Assembly (NCBI RefSeq): GCF_016808095.1
Contig: NC_068976.1
Location: 23,282,371-23,346,370, forward strand
Source: Vigna angularis
Lineage: Eukaryota; Streptophyta; Magnoliopsida; Fabales; Fabaceae
Direction of reading: 5' to 3'
Length of the DNA: 64,000 nt
Below the pieces are notes generated by a model, which worked only from the letters and a program-made list of their open reading frames with translations, searched no databases and was not told the DNA's origin. Shown in pieces: positions 45,054 to 62,997 of the stretch; positions within the stretch are counted from its first letter, which is position 1, and every line of letters starts with the position of its first letter. A program made the translations under genes and the position numbers.

Positions 45054-46835
45054 ATCACAACTTGGACAAATAACAATAAATGTTGTAATTAATACAAAAC
45101 TTATCTTTTTACATTCGATTCTATTCAAACTGTCTGGTCTAATGAATGGATGTTTGATTTATTAAATGATCATCTAAACTATTTGATTGATCATTCATGC
45201 TCTTGATTTATTGTCGATTTGATAGTTAATCGTCTGAGTTGTAGTTGATCACATTATCATACATTGTAAGACCCATGAAAAATATTTACCTTAATAGTAA
45301 CAATTTTATTACTAGTAGTAATAAATTTCTTTGTGAATGGAAAATATAATAAGTTTATAAAATGTGGAAAGCTAAATAAGAAATTTTGGTTAATGGTAGA
45401 AAATTGTGGGGATTTCAAGAACATGGGTTCAAACTCTTTTCTACCTTTTTCTTTAAAAACAAATTAAAAAAAATTAAAATATTGATAATAGATAAAACAC
45501 TCAAATTTTAAGGCATTATTGAGGAATCCAATATGTCAAGTGGTGATTAAAATATTAATATAATAAATAATATTAAAATAAAAAATAATATTAAAAAATT
45601 GGTGAATAGTAAAAATGTTGGACTATAAATAGCCATGAGAGGGGAGGCTATTCTGCACAAAGAGAGGAAGAATCAAGTGAGAAAGCTTGAGAAATAGAGA
45701 AGAAAGAGTTAGGAAGAAATTTTTAGTTACAAGAAGAGTAGAGATTCTGGAGAGTTTTCGGGGAAACAAATTCTGAGCAAGAGATTGAGTCTGGAATAGA
45801 GGTAGGAGAGCTAACCTTTCTAAGCTTTTATATATTATGATTTAGTATTGTTTTATTACTATTCATGTCTTGAAATTCTGTGTGAATACTATTAATGAAA
45901 AACATAGGTGCTTACTGTATATCTATCTATAGTGAATTTTTGTGCTAATATTTTATGCTGTTGTTTTGAATCTGTAAATAAGAAATTTGTTAAAACTAGT
46001 TGAGGAACACTTTGGCTAAGGAAAGACTTGGTACTTAAGTTGTCCATTGTGACGCACCTCTCTTTCTTGGAAGTCTACTCAACGAGTTTTTAACTTAAAT
46101 CTTGTTGAACAGATTATGTACTGTTAAATTATTGTGCAATATATTTTGTTGGAATGAAAATTTCTGATGAATTCATGTTATTGTGGTAGATATGGAATTA
46201 TGAATTATAATTGTGATGGTAGGATAGAGAAATCTTAAAAACCGGAGTTGGTACATCTCTAATCATAGAGCAGCCCTGGTCAAATCCAGTAAGTTGTGAC
46301 TAGTCATATGTACTAGCGTTTATGGTGAGTTTGATTCGTCAAACATTTGATTCTTCTTCGGTGACCATTTATGGTGATATTTTAGTATTGTTAATTTATT
46401 GTGATATATTCATTTTGTATGATTTTTGCGATGATTGGATTTTATTATATTGGATTTGAATTTATGCATCTGAACATGATATGAGTATTATGGGGAGATT
46501 TTGTAAGGGTATAATGTGAGTTGAGGAATATGAGTATGGTATGAGTCTCGCGGAGAGATTCAGTAATGATATGGTATTTGTGTATATGTTGATGTTGAGG
46601 GTCCTGTAGTTGGAGGTTATCCTGATACTCTAATAATCATCCAGTCTCAAGTAGAGAAGGATGAATTATGTGGTGAGAGGGGCAGGAGGTCCTGGTCTAT
46701 GTGCCGGTTTTGGACATAGTGTTGAGGACTAACCTTGTGAATGGTATGGAGTATTTTGGAAGTGTATTTGTAAGAGAAAGTAGAAGGCATCACAAGTGCA
46801 TAACCTCCCGTGACCGCTCATCAACATATCATCGG

Positions 46836-46975
46836 AATGAGTGTCTATTGGGTATTGTGGAATGAGTGTCTATTGGGTATTGTTGAATGAGTGTCTATTG
46901 AGTATTGTGGAACGAGTGTCTATTAAGTATTGTGGGATGAGCGTCTATTGGTAATTGTGGTATTGTGTGATGAGT
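46836..46975. repeat. Tandem repeat, about 26-base unit, inside the solo LTR
   Basis: Five or so copies of AATGAGTGTCTATTGGGTAT plus TGTGG, with increasing divergence to the right. Confidence 0.85.
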
Positions 46976-47262
46976 ATCTATGATGCGATTGTTGTATGAT
47001 GGTATGAGGATGTCTGACATAATTATTATATGAGGTTTGTTGAGTGTATCAAAATAATTATGCATGTTTTATAAATGATTGGTTGCATGTTAGCTCACCC
47101 TACTTGTTTGTGTCTGTGTATGTGCGATGATCGTATAATTCGTTATACGGGAGCAGATGGAGGAATGTCGTCTGATTCAGTGCCAATGAAGAAAGAGATA
47201 GAAGAATAAATTAGAAGAATTTGAGTTATATTTATGAGTTTATAGTTGAAATCTGAGTTTAA

Positions 47263-47263
<1 letters not shown>

Positions 47264-47312
<49 letters not shown>
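47264..47312. repeat. (TA)n microsatellite inside solo LTR
   Basis: About 48 bases of TA repeats near the 3' end of the LTR at 45265-47414. Confidence 0.9.
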
Positions 47313-47313
<1 letters not shown>

Positions 47314-47946
47314 ACTATAAATTATCAAGTGTGAGATTAAGAAATGTTACCTTAAATGTAATAATATAATATATCAATTATGAATTATCAAGTGTGAGAT
47401 TACGAGATTTTACATACATTACACTTAATTAATAAACATTTTAAATATTCTAATTATTGTACATACTATCTTAAATAGGGTTTTAGAGATGCTTTACATC
47501 ACTCTTCAAGATTTTTTATTACTTTTAGGAAATAAAATCTTAATAGCTTTTTAAGACGTTAGTTTCTCATTAATTATATATATCTTTAATTCTAGTATTG
47601 TGTTTCAAAATATTGAAGGTTGAATATTATGGTAATGCAAATATTCTATGTTATTTTTATTTTAAACCTATTTTAAATATTATTATATACAAATAAGATT
47701 AAATGAATAATATTATATAAATCTATTCATGGGATTGTGGGCAACTGTCCACAAATTTTAAAATTGTCTTTTTTTTAATAAATCCATTCTTAAATTTTGT
47801 TTTGACGAGCAATGTATAGAAAGGGACGACGGAAATAGAATACAAAATATATAATATTTGGAGTGATAGAAGTAAAAAGAATAAAAATATATTTTTAATT
47901 ATTTCAATGAAAGGAAAAGAGATAATTAAGAAATAAATAAATTATA

Positions 47947-47950
<4 letters not shown>

Positions 47951-47982
<32 letters not shown>
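47951..47982. repeat. (TA)n microsatellite
   Basis: About 32 bases of TA dinucleotides. Confidence 0.9.
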
Positions 47983-47983
<1 letters not shown>

Positions 47984-48469
47984 AAGATGACTTTAAATAG
48001 TAGTTTCTTTAACATAATTTCATTAGTTATATTCTTTGAAAACTAAATAAAATAAAGGAGATAACTTCCTCTTATTCCACTCCACTTAACAAAAAAAATC
48101 ACACAAATTACTTGTCTCTTCTTAATTTACTTCCAAAACAAACCATATAAATATAATAACTATATATTTTATTTTTTATTTCTTTTCATCTTTTTTTTAC
48201 CAAAACAGAATAGTTTTATAATCTGTTTCTTTAGCAAAAGCATAGTGTCTCTTCTTTAAATCTTGATCATTTCAAACATCTTATTTGTTTGCCTCAACTT
48301 CTTAATCATATCTCTCTTTTAATTTATCATCTTCTATATTTTGCTACTAGAATCAATTTTAATAACTTTTAATTATCGATAGATAAACATAATATTATTA
48401 ATGTAGTAAAATGACATATATTAATGAAAATGTTTGTTTCTATGCAACATTTAGTGTTAGAAGATCAAG

Positions 48470-48471
<2 letters not shown>

Positions 48472-48510
<39 letters not shown>
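48472..48510. repeat. (TA)n microsatellite
   Basis: About 38 bases of TA dinucleotides. Confidence 0.9.
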
Positions 48511-48514
<4 letters not shown>

Positions 48515-49893
48515 GTTAAAAATAGTAAGGGGAAGGGGAGTTAAAATCAAAATTTAATGACTAGGGGATCAAGAATATTATTAAGTCCTATATATTATTT
48601 AATTTACTGAAATAGTTTATTTTTTAGGTTTATTAAAAATCAATATGCTTTTAAGCCTTTAATTTAGATATATTATTTCTTTTAATCCAACCATTAATTT
48701 TTTTTTTGTTTAATTTTCGTAATGCTACTTTTAGTCAATAAAGTCGGATGATATTAACAATGCTATTTTTATGTGGTCATTATTTGAAAAAAAAAATTAA
48801 GAAAAAAACAATAAATTATTATAATGATTAATTTAAATACTAATATTAAAAATTATTAGTATATAAAATAGTTTCTATTATAAATAAAAAAATATAATTA
48901 ATTTATAAATTTTATCTCTAATATATTTTTACTATCAAATGAATTAGTGTCTAAATTAATTAAATGTTAATAAACAAGTTTCCACATAATCAAATTATCA
49001 ACCAACAACACTCTGCATGCATTACAAGTTTGAATTAACTTAACAAAAATCATATCTAAATAATTCTCAATTCACGACCGATCACTAAAATGCTAGTAGT
49101 CACGGTTGGGTTCATATAAGAATGAAAAGTAAAACAGAAGAATCTTGTTCTACTTCAATCTCCTTATCACCTCGTCAACTTTTACTTCTTTATGAAACTA
49201 CAGGAGGAAATAAATAAAGCTGCTTTATTATTCTTGTACAAAATGAAACAAGATTTTAAACAAATTACTAATTAATAAACTGGATAGGAATGACACGGCA
49301 CTCTCAAGAAGGACCACACAACCTTTTTTTACACATGCACTATGGATAATGAATTTGCTTGATTGAGTAAAATGGACGCAATAAAAACATTTCATTTTTG
49401 TGAGCTTCCTTTAATTTAGAAATTTCTAATCTAGATTAAATATTAATCGAATATTTGCATACACACACCCTTAGTAAGAATTCTTCCATGAGGCTAATAA
49501 TTAAGTGGAGAATACAAATTCTTCTTCCAAACTTATTTCAAAACGTGGACGCCATTATTTTGGAACTCCTATACTCCTTCCAAGAAAGCACCTTCATATG
49601 ACTCAGAAATAAAGGTCAAGTAAAACTTCAGAATTGATTGGAGTGTGTTGTAGTCTCTCTTGTTCTGGTCAAATTGTCAAGATAACAAATCAGCCACCAA
49701 GTGGGTCCAAACTACACCTAAGTGGCAAGACAATTCAACAACGGAACCAAAAGAAACGTTTGCTATGTGATCTGCACTGTGCTAAAGGCTAAAGCGTACA
49801 TAAGAAAGCAAATTCCAACATATTTTTTATATTATTTAGCGACATTCTTTTTTCTTTTTTCTTTTTTGTGGTCGGCCTTATATCTTAAAGGTC

Positions 49894-49901
49894 TATAAAT
49901 A
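49894..49901 (+). promoter_or_regulatory. TATA box of ACC oxidase gene
   Basis: TATAAATA, 94 bases upstream of the start codon at 49988, which leaves room for a typical short 5' leader. A T-rich pyrimidine stretch (49845-49867) precedes it. Confidence 0.7.
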
Positions 49902-49984
49902 CCACCCTCGCAAACTCATATTTGCATAGAGTAATAGAGAAGAGGCAGATAGAAAGAGAGAAAGAAATCGAGTTTTGAGTTTAA

Positions 49985-51610
<1,626 letters not shown>

Positions 51611-51689
51611 ATATGTATTTTTACTCTTTGGGAGAACCGATGAAAGTAGCTTATGCACTTGTTTACCAGAAGAATATTACGATAGCCAT

Positions 51690-51695
51690 AATAAA
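51690..51695 (+). terminator. Candidate poly(A) signal of ACC oxidase gene
   Basis: AATAAA about 80 bases after the stop codon at 51608-51610. A sensible place for plant 3' end formation. Confidence 0.5.
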
Positions 51696-51699
51696 ATGT

Positions 51700-53903
51700 C
51701 ATCATAGTGCATGTTTGGATTTGAGTTAGAACAACGTTAAAAAACTAATGTAATACAGTGTTCCTTTATTATTGTGTACTGTAATTGGTATTTGTGTGAT
51801 GGAATTCCTAATAGAATTTTCTCAATTTTACTTCAAACATAAGTTATGTACGGTTGAAGTGATTGTGACACGAAAAATTGGTCAACAAAAATATCAAACT
51901 TCATAATAAAAACATAACTACTTGGTTAGCAAAAATATTTAAGCTATTGGCTCTACTATGCATTATTTTCTTGCCTTTTTTGGCTTCATGTGCCTCCAAT
52001 ATGCTAGTTGGGTTTTGGACCACAGTGACAGTGTCCTAGTGATGTTGAATGCACAAGAATGTTAATGGCACCATGATGCTGAAGGAAGACTATGTAGGTC
52101 AAACACACTTATTTGAAACAACGTGTAGGCCAAAGGATGTGGATGCAACCAAACGAAGATATTCAATATAACTAGTAGATTTAAAAAATGATAAAACATA
52201 ATAAAAAAAATTAAAAAAAAAACACTTAGGTGGTTGTCATGTTACTTTCTAATTAAAACCTTTTGTTTTGTTTACAATAAATATGGTAATGACTCCATAA
52301 AAGACATGCATGAAGTTCCCAGTGTTCAATGTTTGTCCAAATGATTATAATTATTTTAGTTTTAAGAAGTTATTTTTTATCAAAAACTGTTTAAATCATC
52401 CATAATTCTAAAGTTTATTGAAAATTAATTTTAAATGGTGAAAACACCCACCAACTTATATGTGTTAAGGGGTGAAAATTAATTCATGTATTTATCCAAC
52501 ACATATAAAGTAAATTTCCCAAATTCATCCATTAAACGAAAAATAGATTGAATTGAATCCAATATTGTTTTCAAAATGTAGTATGTACTCTTATCAGTAT
52601 TTAATTTATCAAAATTAATTTAGCCGATTTTTATATTTAGAACTTTCTTAATTTTTTTAAATGTTCAAAAACATATTCTAGTATTGTTTAATATTTTTAC
52701 TGTTTAGTAATTCAAATACGATCCTTCTTGATCCTTATAAAGCTTTCACAGTGACAACTTTTTTTTCTCTCTTTTGCTGAGGCAGAAGAGAAAATTTGAG
52801 AAAAAAATTTCATTTTTTCCATATAGTATTCAACTATATTTCTTACATTGTATTTTTTATTTATGTATTTACTCCCATAAACTTTTCCTTAATTAGTTTC
52901 GTGTATCAACAATTTCCATCTCTTTTTTTTCTTTTTTTTTTTCATTTTCCCAATTTTTTGTTTTGAACAAATTTTCCATTTGTGAGCAAACTTTTAACAA
53001 TTTTCACAATCCTTCAATACTGATTAATTAAAATTAGAGTGACAATAAATTTTTAATGCATCAAAGTAAATTAATAAATTATTCTTTGTATAATTTATTA
53101 TTATCCAAATTAAAATTTATTCAATCTACTTATTTTAACATTTGCACACATGTATTCTTTTATCCATTACCTATAATTTTCTTCTTCTCATCATTATCAT
53201 TATCAACTTCTTTCTCTTCTCTCATCATTTTGTCTCGACAACCCTTAAATTGTATTTTATTTATACACAATTCAAAAAAACATCATAATCATCTTATTTA
53301 ATAATTAAGCTGTTATTTTTATTTATACAAATTAAACATATTAAAAAAATTCATAATATTTCACCCTGAGATTGACTACCTTATTATATCATTTGTTCTC
53401 ATCACGATGAAATTTACATGGAAAATAAAAATAGGATTGAATTAATATCTTAATGAATTTTCATGACAAGCAATTGAGATTTTTTTATTTATAAAAATAA
53501 TAATAAACTCGAGACAATAATGACAATGAAAATGTTAAAAAGAGAGTAGAAGTAGAACATAAGACTGAATATATTGATGAATACAGACGTAACACAACGT
53601 CACATCAACAAAAAGAAATCATTACAAAACTAAGGATGAATGAGTCACAATAATTGACTCAACACAATTTGTTTTAACGCACAGAAGAAGCTTGAAATCC
53701 ACGTAAGTATTCAACTTGGGACAGTGGAGAACCACCTTTTATAGTATACACTCGAAAAGCAGAAACCAAGTGAAACCTCTTATTTGCACAAAGCAAAAGT
53801 TACCAAAAATATGTCTCAGCCAAAACAGACATAGATACTCAAACACGTAACAATAACATGCATACATTTTTATACTTCTAAGATCTAACTCTATGAATTT
53901 TAA
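51700..53903. other. AT-rich intergenic sequence downstream of ACC oxidase
   Basis: I see no gene. The frame at 53056-53301 is a low-complexity Ser/Phe/Leu-rich chance frame. Confidence 0.5.
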
Positions 53904-54192
53904 GGTATTGTTCAATTGAATGAATTTGAAGAAAGTAATTGAGAAGAATTTAAAGAATTTAAAAATAAATTTTTTTGTTATTTATTTGAGTGAATTTGGA
54001 ATTAATTGAGAATGAATTTGAAAGTATAGTTTATAAAAATTAGTATAGGATTTGATTGACGTGATAGATTAAAACAATTTCCTTTCAAATTCACTCTCAT
54101 TTACCTTCAAATTCAATCAAATAAAATGTATCTTCAAATCCTCTCAAATCTCCTTAATTAGTTTCCCCAAATCCATTCAAGTGAACAAGGGC
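53904..54192. mobile_element. Tourist-like (PIF/Harbinger) MITE, 289 bases
   Basis: The ends GGTATTGTTCAATTGAATG and, in reverse complement, GCCCTTGTTCACTTGAATGG form inverted repeats that continue inward as (A/T)GGATTTG-type sequence. The flanking 3-base duplication is TAA (53901-53903 and 54193-54195), as expected for the PIF/Harbinger group. No coding capacity. Confidence 0.75.
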
Positions 54193-54195
54193 TAA

Positions 54196-57100
54196 GAGAA
54201 GATTTTTATGGTTTCTAAGTTTTGCTTCGTGCTGAGTATCTTTCTATATAGTGTGAAACCACTCTTTCCGCCATTTAAAAGACACAACCCAACAAAAATT
54301 AAAATAACTTTTGATAATGATGCATGTAAGGACAAACTCCTTAACATCTTTTCATATATTTTATTATTTTTTCTTCAAAAGGTTGATAGAATTTTTCCAT
54401 AAATACATTACTTCTACAAATAACCTTAGACTTTTTCTAAATCTTTTTAGTAATAGTGTATTTTATTATTTTGTTGGTCTTCCTTTTATCAATTATCTTT
54501 ATATTGCATTATTCACTATGTCTTTTTTATTTTTTAGTTTAACGCATATGCTCACATTGTAAAAAAGTTACAATCAACCCATGAAATCCATCTTTTACAT
54601 AACCTTTTAAATAATTATTTCAAGATGAACAGTTCAGTATATAATTTGAACTCAGACACATATTATTTATCATTCTTTGACTTATAAACATATTACAATT
54701 TTTACTAACCATGATATATTTACTAGTATTGGATATACTGAAACAAATTCCTTAATATAAATAATGCTAATGTTCTGAGTTTAAATTTGTGGTATTATTT
54801 ACTTTGATGTTCGGAGTTTTGTTATAATTTTATTTTAAAAAAACAATTCAAATAATTAAGATTGTTAACTTCAACTCTTAAATAATGTACATTATTCTTA
54901 ACTTCAACTCTTAAATAATGTAAGATTGTTAATCCAAAAAATTATGTAAAAAAGTTAAGAAATATATAATTTCTTATTTTATTTTTATTGAAAATGTATA
55001 TACTTTATGCATAGAATTATTCACAAATTGAATTAAACCAACTTTGAAGGAAAATTAATTCCTTGGTCAATTCATTCGGCTTGTTGGTTAATCTTATCAC
55101 CCAGCAGGTTTGATGATCTTGTGATCAAATCCAACCCTATCCATTTATTTTTATTTTTTTAGGTTGGATTTGATTGGATTTAAGTTGTTGAAAAAGAATT
55201 TTCAAATATTATAAAATACATGATGAAATAAACAAACTAATGCAACATCAAATATCACATCTCATATAAAACTCATACTAGTTCAAAGTGTATATATATT
55301 CAAAGTACAATTTAAAAAATATCTATACAATTTTTCAAAAAGCAAACACATATCATATAATGATACAAACTTTAATCCATGGCCATGAAACTATTTTTTC
55401 TAATTTGTTAAAGTGACTTCTATTTTGATTCTTAGTTCATACGATTTGATTTTGGTTGAACCTCACAAACTTGATCATGTTATCCTTATCTCTATGGTTA
55501 GAGATCATTATTCATCACTCATACAAAGCAACCTTTGTAAAAGGTTTAGTATTCATAAACCTTAACACACTTTGACCTGTCCACAGTTGAATGGGTTTGG
55601 GCCCACCCACAATTATCTGTTCTTTTTTTGGGCCATGGAGTCTACCTCGCATTTGCTCAAATACACTCTGTTAGATACAAAAGTGGTCCATTTTGCATCT
55701 AATTTCTTATTTTGTCCTCACAATTTGGGAGTTGATTTGGACCACTTCCACTATTCTATATAATATGCATGAATCACTTCTTTGGTACAGTTATAATCAA
55801 GGATGTAAATTATTATTGGGGACCATATTCTCTTTAATGAATAACTTTTTTTTTATTTCTTAGATCAATTTGAATATAAAGATGTTATCCACTTCGAGTG
55901 TCATGGACAAATGACACCTTTGATAACATTATGATAAAATATATTAAATTTGTAAAAGTTGTCACTTAATGATTAATGATACTTCGTCATTATAATATAA
56001 TGTAATTTAATTATTAGACTGATTAAATTCAACGTTTGTAAAGAAGTTGATAATTGCTCTATTTTTAGAAATAAAAAAAAACTTGATTATAGAGTCTCTA
56101 TTCTAAACCAAACATGTTTTTGGATCTCATGTAATCTTGTATGTTAGTTCCATTTGTTTGAGCAATGTTATGAACATCGTAAAGTTCATATATGCATAAA
56201 AAAAATAGATTTGTGAACTATAACTAAATATTGTTGAGTTGCAATGGTATGGTAGATAAAATAAATTATTTGAATGTAAAATTTATACAAGCTGATGACG
56301 GTATAAAAATAAAAACATTAAAATAAGAAATATTTTAAACTAGACGAAATTAATATTTATACAATTCAATAAGTAATTTACGTGAAGAGAATGTTAAGTT
56401 TTTAAATAGTGCATGTAAAATAAATACAAATATCCCAAATTAGATGTCTTGCTAATTTATTGAATTCATATACCGACTTAATTAAGAAAAAGAAAAAAAA
56501 ATATTTCGGGTTACCATTCCATTATGTAATTTAAAATTATGTAATATTTTGCATATATTTTTAAGAGAAAGACAAATAGATAGAAATTATGAATGTCTTG
56601 AGTGAGAGACGAAGAAAAGTCACCAAACATGAAGAATAAGAGAACAATCAATGTATGATGTATAAGTTTGAAATGCTTATGATCGTATTATGAAACATAG
56701 AGTTAAACTAGTAGAAAACTATTGACATAATCAAACAACAAATATATCAATCTGTTTATTATCATGTATTAGGTGAAGCTCTCGTTTACAACTTATAAAA
56801 AATATTCAACCATTTGTTTAAGTTAAAAATTTCTTTAAACAAAGCATTCCTTATTAAGAAGCTAATAAACTTAAAATACAAAATAAAAGAAGAAATTAAA
56901 TTAATCTATTCCAAGAAAAAATGATTAATTGTAAAATTGAAACAATATTAAAATGAACTTAAAAGGAATGGATCTAAATAAACACTACATCAATGATTCA
57001 TCTAGTACAAACTATGACTACTATACCCATCAAAGATGTTCTAAGGTCATGTCCAAACCATAACAATAAAAGCTTTGCCGACCATGCATAGCTACTTAAA

Positions 57101-58369
57101 TCTTGGATCACAACATCATATATATGTGTGTGTCAACCTTCCAAATAATACTAATATGATATGAACCGAAAAGATATTATTTGCTAAATAATTTATAAAC
57201 ATAATATAACACTGTTTGTAATTTATTGTTGCAACTATTTTTCTTTTCTTTTAAAACTTAACTAATGATAACCATCAATGACAAATGCACCAACCATATC
57301 AATCAATGATAAATACATCAATCATGTCAATTAAAGCAGAGAAATATAGAATACCAGTTTGGAGAATTGATGATTAAGTACTATTATCTCACAAATTTAT
57401 TGATATTTGAGCTCAACATTGAAATGAGAATTTTGAACACCACTGTAAAACTTGACTGTTACTCCCTAACTAAGCAACTGGAGAGCTAAATACATTGCTT
57501 GACAATTTAAATCCCTGTGGCTGGCTAATCATAAAATAGGTCCTTGATTAGATATTCATTAACCTTGATTTATCAAAAAGCTTGAAGTTCTTTCATTAAT
57601 CTAGGTAAAATAAGCTAAAAATGACATGGTTTAGGAGGGTGAAAGTGTACTTTATTGATGTTCCTGAATATAGAAAGAAAGTTGCAAATTGTACCCTACC
57701 ACCCAAGGTGTTAGAGGGCCTAAAGAAAAAGGAATATATATATATATAAAAAAAACTGAGGTCCATATTTTGTGTGTGCAGCCCAATAGAAAAACTATCC
57801 TTCACAGTGGTAGCTTGAGTTCAGCCATAGATATGTGACAGTGTGAGCTCAAGATGGCCATAAAGAAACATTCACATTGCAGCTATCCTTCCTTCACTCC
57901 AAACTATAAACATATTACATACCAACAAACAAAATAAGTTCATTGGCCATAAAGAAATTGTACATATATATCTAGAGAATTCACACACATGGACTTAAAA
58001 TATATGATAAACAGTTTTATTTTCTCTTTAGAATTTAATGTTAATAAGAGTCCAGGCAAAGCCTTTTTAATATTTTTATTGACATTACATTTAACACATT
58101 GGATTGTGTTAATAATTTATTTGAATTTAGTAATATCTTAACTTTGTTAAATGGTAATAATAATATTATAATCAATATATTGTATCATGTAGGTGTAAAT
58201 TTATTTTAAGACTAAATTGCATTAGAACGAAACTATTTTGTTTTTCAGGAGAGAGACCGACGAATATAACAAGAATAATATTTAAAATTTCATTTATTAA
58301 AATAACTCATCCTTCTAATAATAGCATGCACATGTCCAACTTATCATTCAAGTTTATTAATAGATTTTC

Positions 58370-58452
<83 letters not shown>

Positions 58453-59604
58453 TATTGATGAAAAATAATAATACTTACAACGTCAGGGAAATAGCTAAAA
58501 ATACATTTAAATGGTAGAAGGAAAAAAAATGTAATTCAAACAATGGAAAAAATTGGGTTGAAGATATTAACTGTTGGTGATTATTTTGTCTTTGCACAAA
58601 ACTCTCTTAGAGCTGGTAAAAATTGGAGGCTCACTTTTACGATGTTAATATAACGCACAAATATATTTAGAAATCAAAACATTATAATAACATGTGGGAA
58701 GAAAACATTTGTAAAGATTAAGGTAATATAACATGTCGAATTGATCCAAATTACGTGTTACAATATCACTTGAAACATTATTATTCATCATTTTCTTCTT
58801 AAACTTCTATTTCAAAAGAAGCATGTTCCACTATAAAAAAAAATTAAGAAAAATATTTAGTTCCCTTCTTTTATTGCTATTTTGACACCTCCCATTAGCA
58901 TACATTCGTTAAAAAGTTTATCATCTAACGTTTCATAATATTCTCGTGCAAAAAATGTTCATCTTTCTATCACTATAGTAGACATTAAATGAATAAGACC
59001 CGATCAAAATCTAAAAATTATGTATATTTAGAAGAAAAAAAAATTGTATGATAGAATTAAAAACAGTTTCTCAGCAGCAGCATGCAACTAGTGCAAGAAT
59101 AACCACCACACACAGAACTGAACTATCTCAACTCAATAAGGAAAGCAAGATTACAATAATTTCTCTGCTTTTACTATCCATCAAGATTCTAGGCAGACAA
59201 ACAAGGCATTGTTGTGGCCTTCTTGAATTTCTCCGAGTCTCAAGAAAAAATCAAGACATATTTCTACACTCATTGTTGATGAATAGTAGAGCAGCAAAAA
59301 GGAACATAAAGCAAAGAGAAAGAAAATAATAAAAGGTAGTGAGTGACTGGTGAGGTACACGAAGGGCCAAGTATGGAAGAAGGATATATAATAACACATA
59401 CATATATGGGTAGGTAATGATCTAGTATGCCTACGATTTTCTTATCTTATTTTAAGAATGGAAGAAGAAGAAGAATTATCCTTTGCCGCTGCAATGCATT
59501 GAAGGAGTTCATCACCTTTTCCTATTTATTTAATGGAAGAACATGGAGTTCACTTTCACCAACAAAAGAAAGTAAACCCAACTCAGCATACATAACTTGG
59601 TCTG
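54196..59604. other. AT-rich intergenic sequence between ACC oxidase and the phosphatase gene
   Basis: Contains a (TA)n tract at 58378-58448. A GGTTGGATTTGATTGGATTT stretch near 55163 looks repetitive. Open frames here (54208-54562, 55572-55763, 57596-57805, 59048-59329) are short and show no domain. The last few hundred bases are probably the 3' leader of the phosphatase gene. Confidence 0.5.
58378..58448. repeat. (TA)n microsatellite
   Basis: About 70 bases, starting TGTGTGTGTG and changing to TA. Confidence 0.95.
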
Positions 59605-62909
<3,305 letters not shown>

Positions 62910-62989
62910 TTAGGACAATACAGAGAGAGAGAAGGGTGTAAGGAGAAGTATAATTATTATTAGTATTGAAAGTATGTGAAGGAGAGAGA

Positions 62990-62997
62990 TTTATATA
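62990..62997 (-). promoter_or_regulatory. Candidate TATA box of the phosphatase gene
   Basis: TATATAAA on the minus strand, 114 bases upstream of the start codon. A C/T-rich leader (TCTCTCTC-type) lies between them. Confidence 0.5.

Larger units (their letters stand above)
45265..47414 (+). mobile_element. Solo LTR of a large LTR retrotransposon (2150 bases)
   Basis: Borders are TGTAAGACCC and GAGATTTTACA. The flanking 5-base target duplication is TACAT (45260-45264 and 47415-47419). It has a TATAAATAG promoter box near 45625. The leader after it contains AATAGAG|GTAGGAG, which looks like a splice donor near 45800. No internal coding region is present. Blocks GGCAGGAGGTCCT, TTTTGGACA and AGGACTAACCT (46680-46735) and a CACCCTACTTGTTTGTGTCTG block (about 47096) are shared with the LTR at 34.6 kb, so the two belong to related families. 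Confidence 0.85.
47415..49893. other. Intergenic region upstream of the ACC oxidase gene
   Basis: AT-rich, with (TA)n tracts at about 47951-47982 and 48472-48510. The last several hundred bases are less AT-rich and should hold the ACC oxidase promoter. No further gene seen. Confidence 0.6.
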
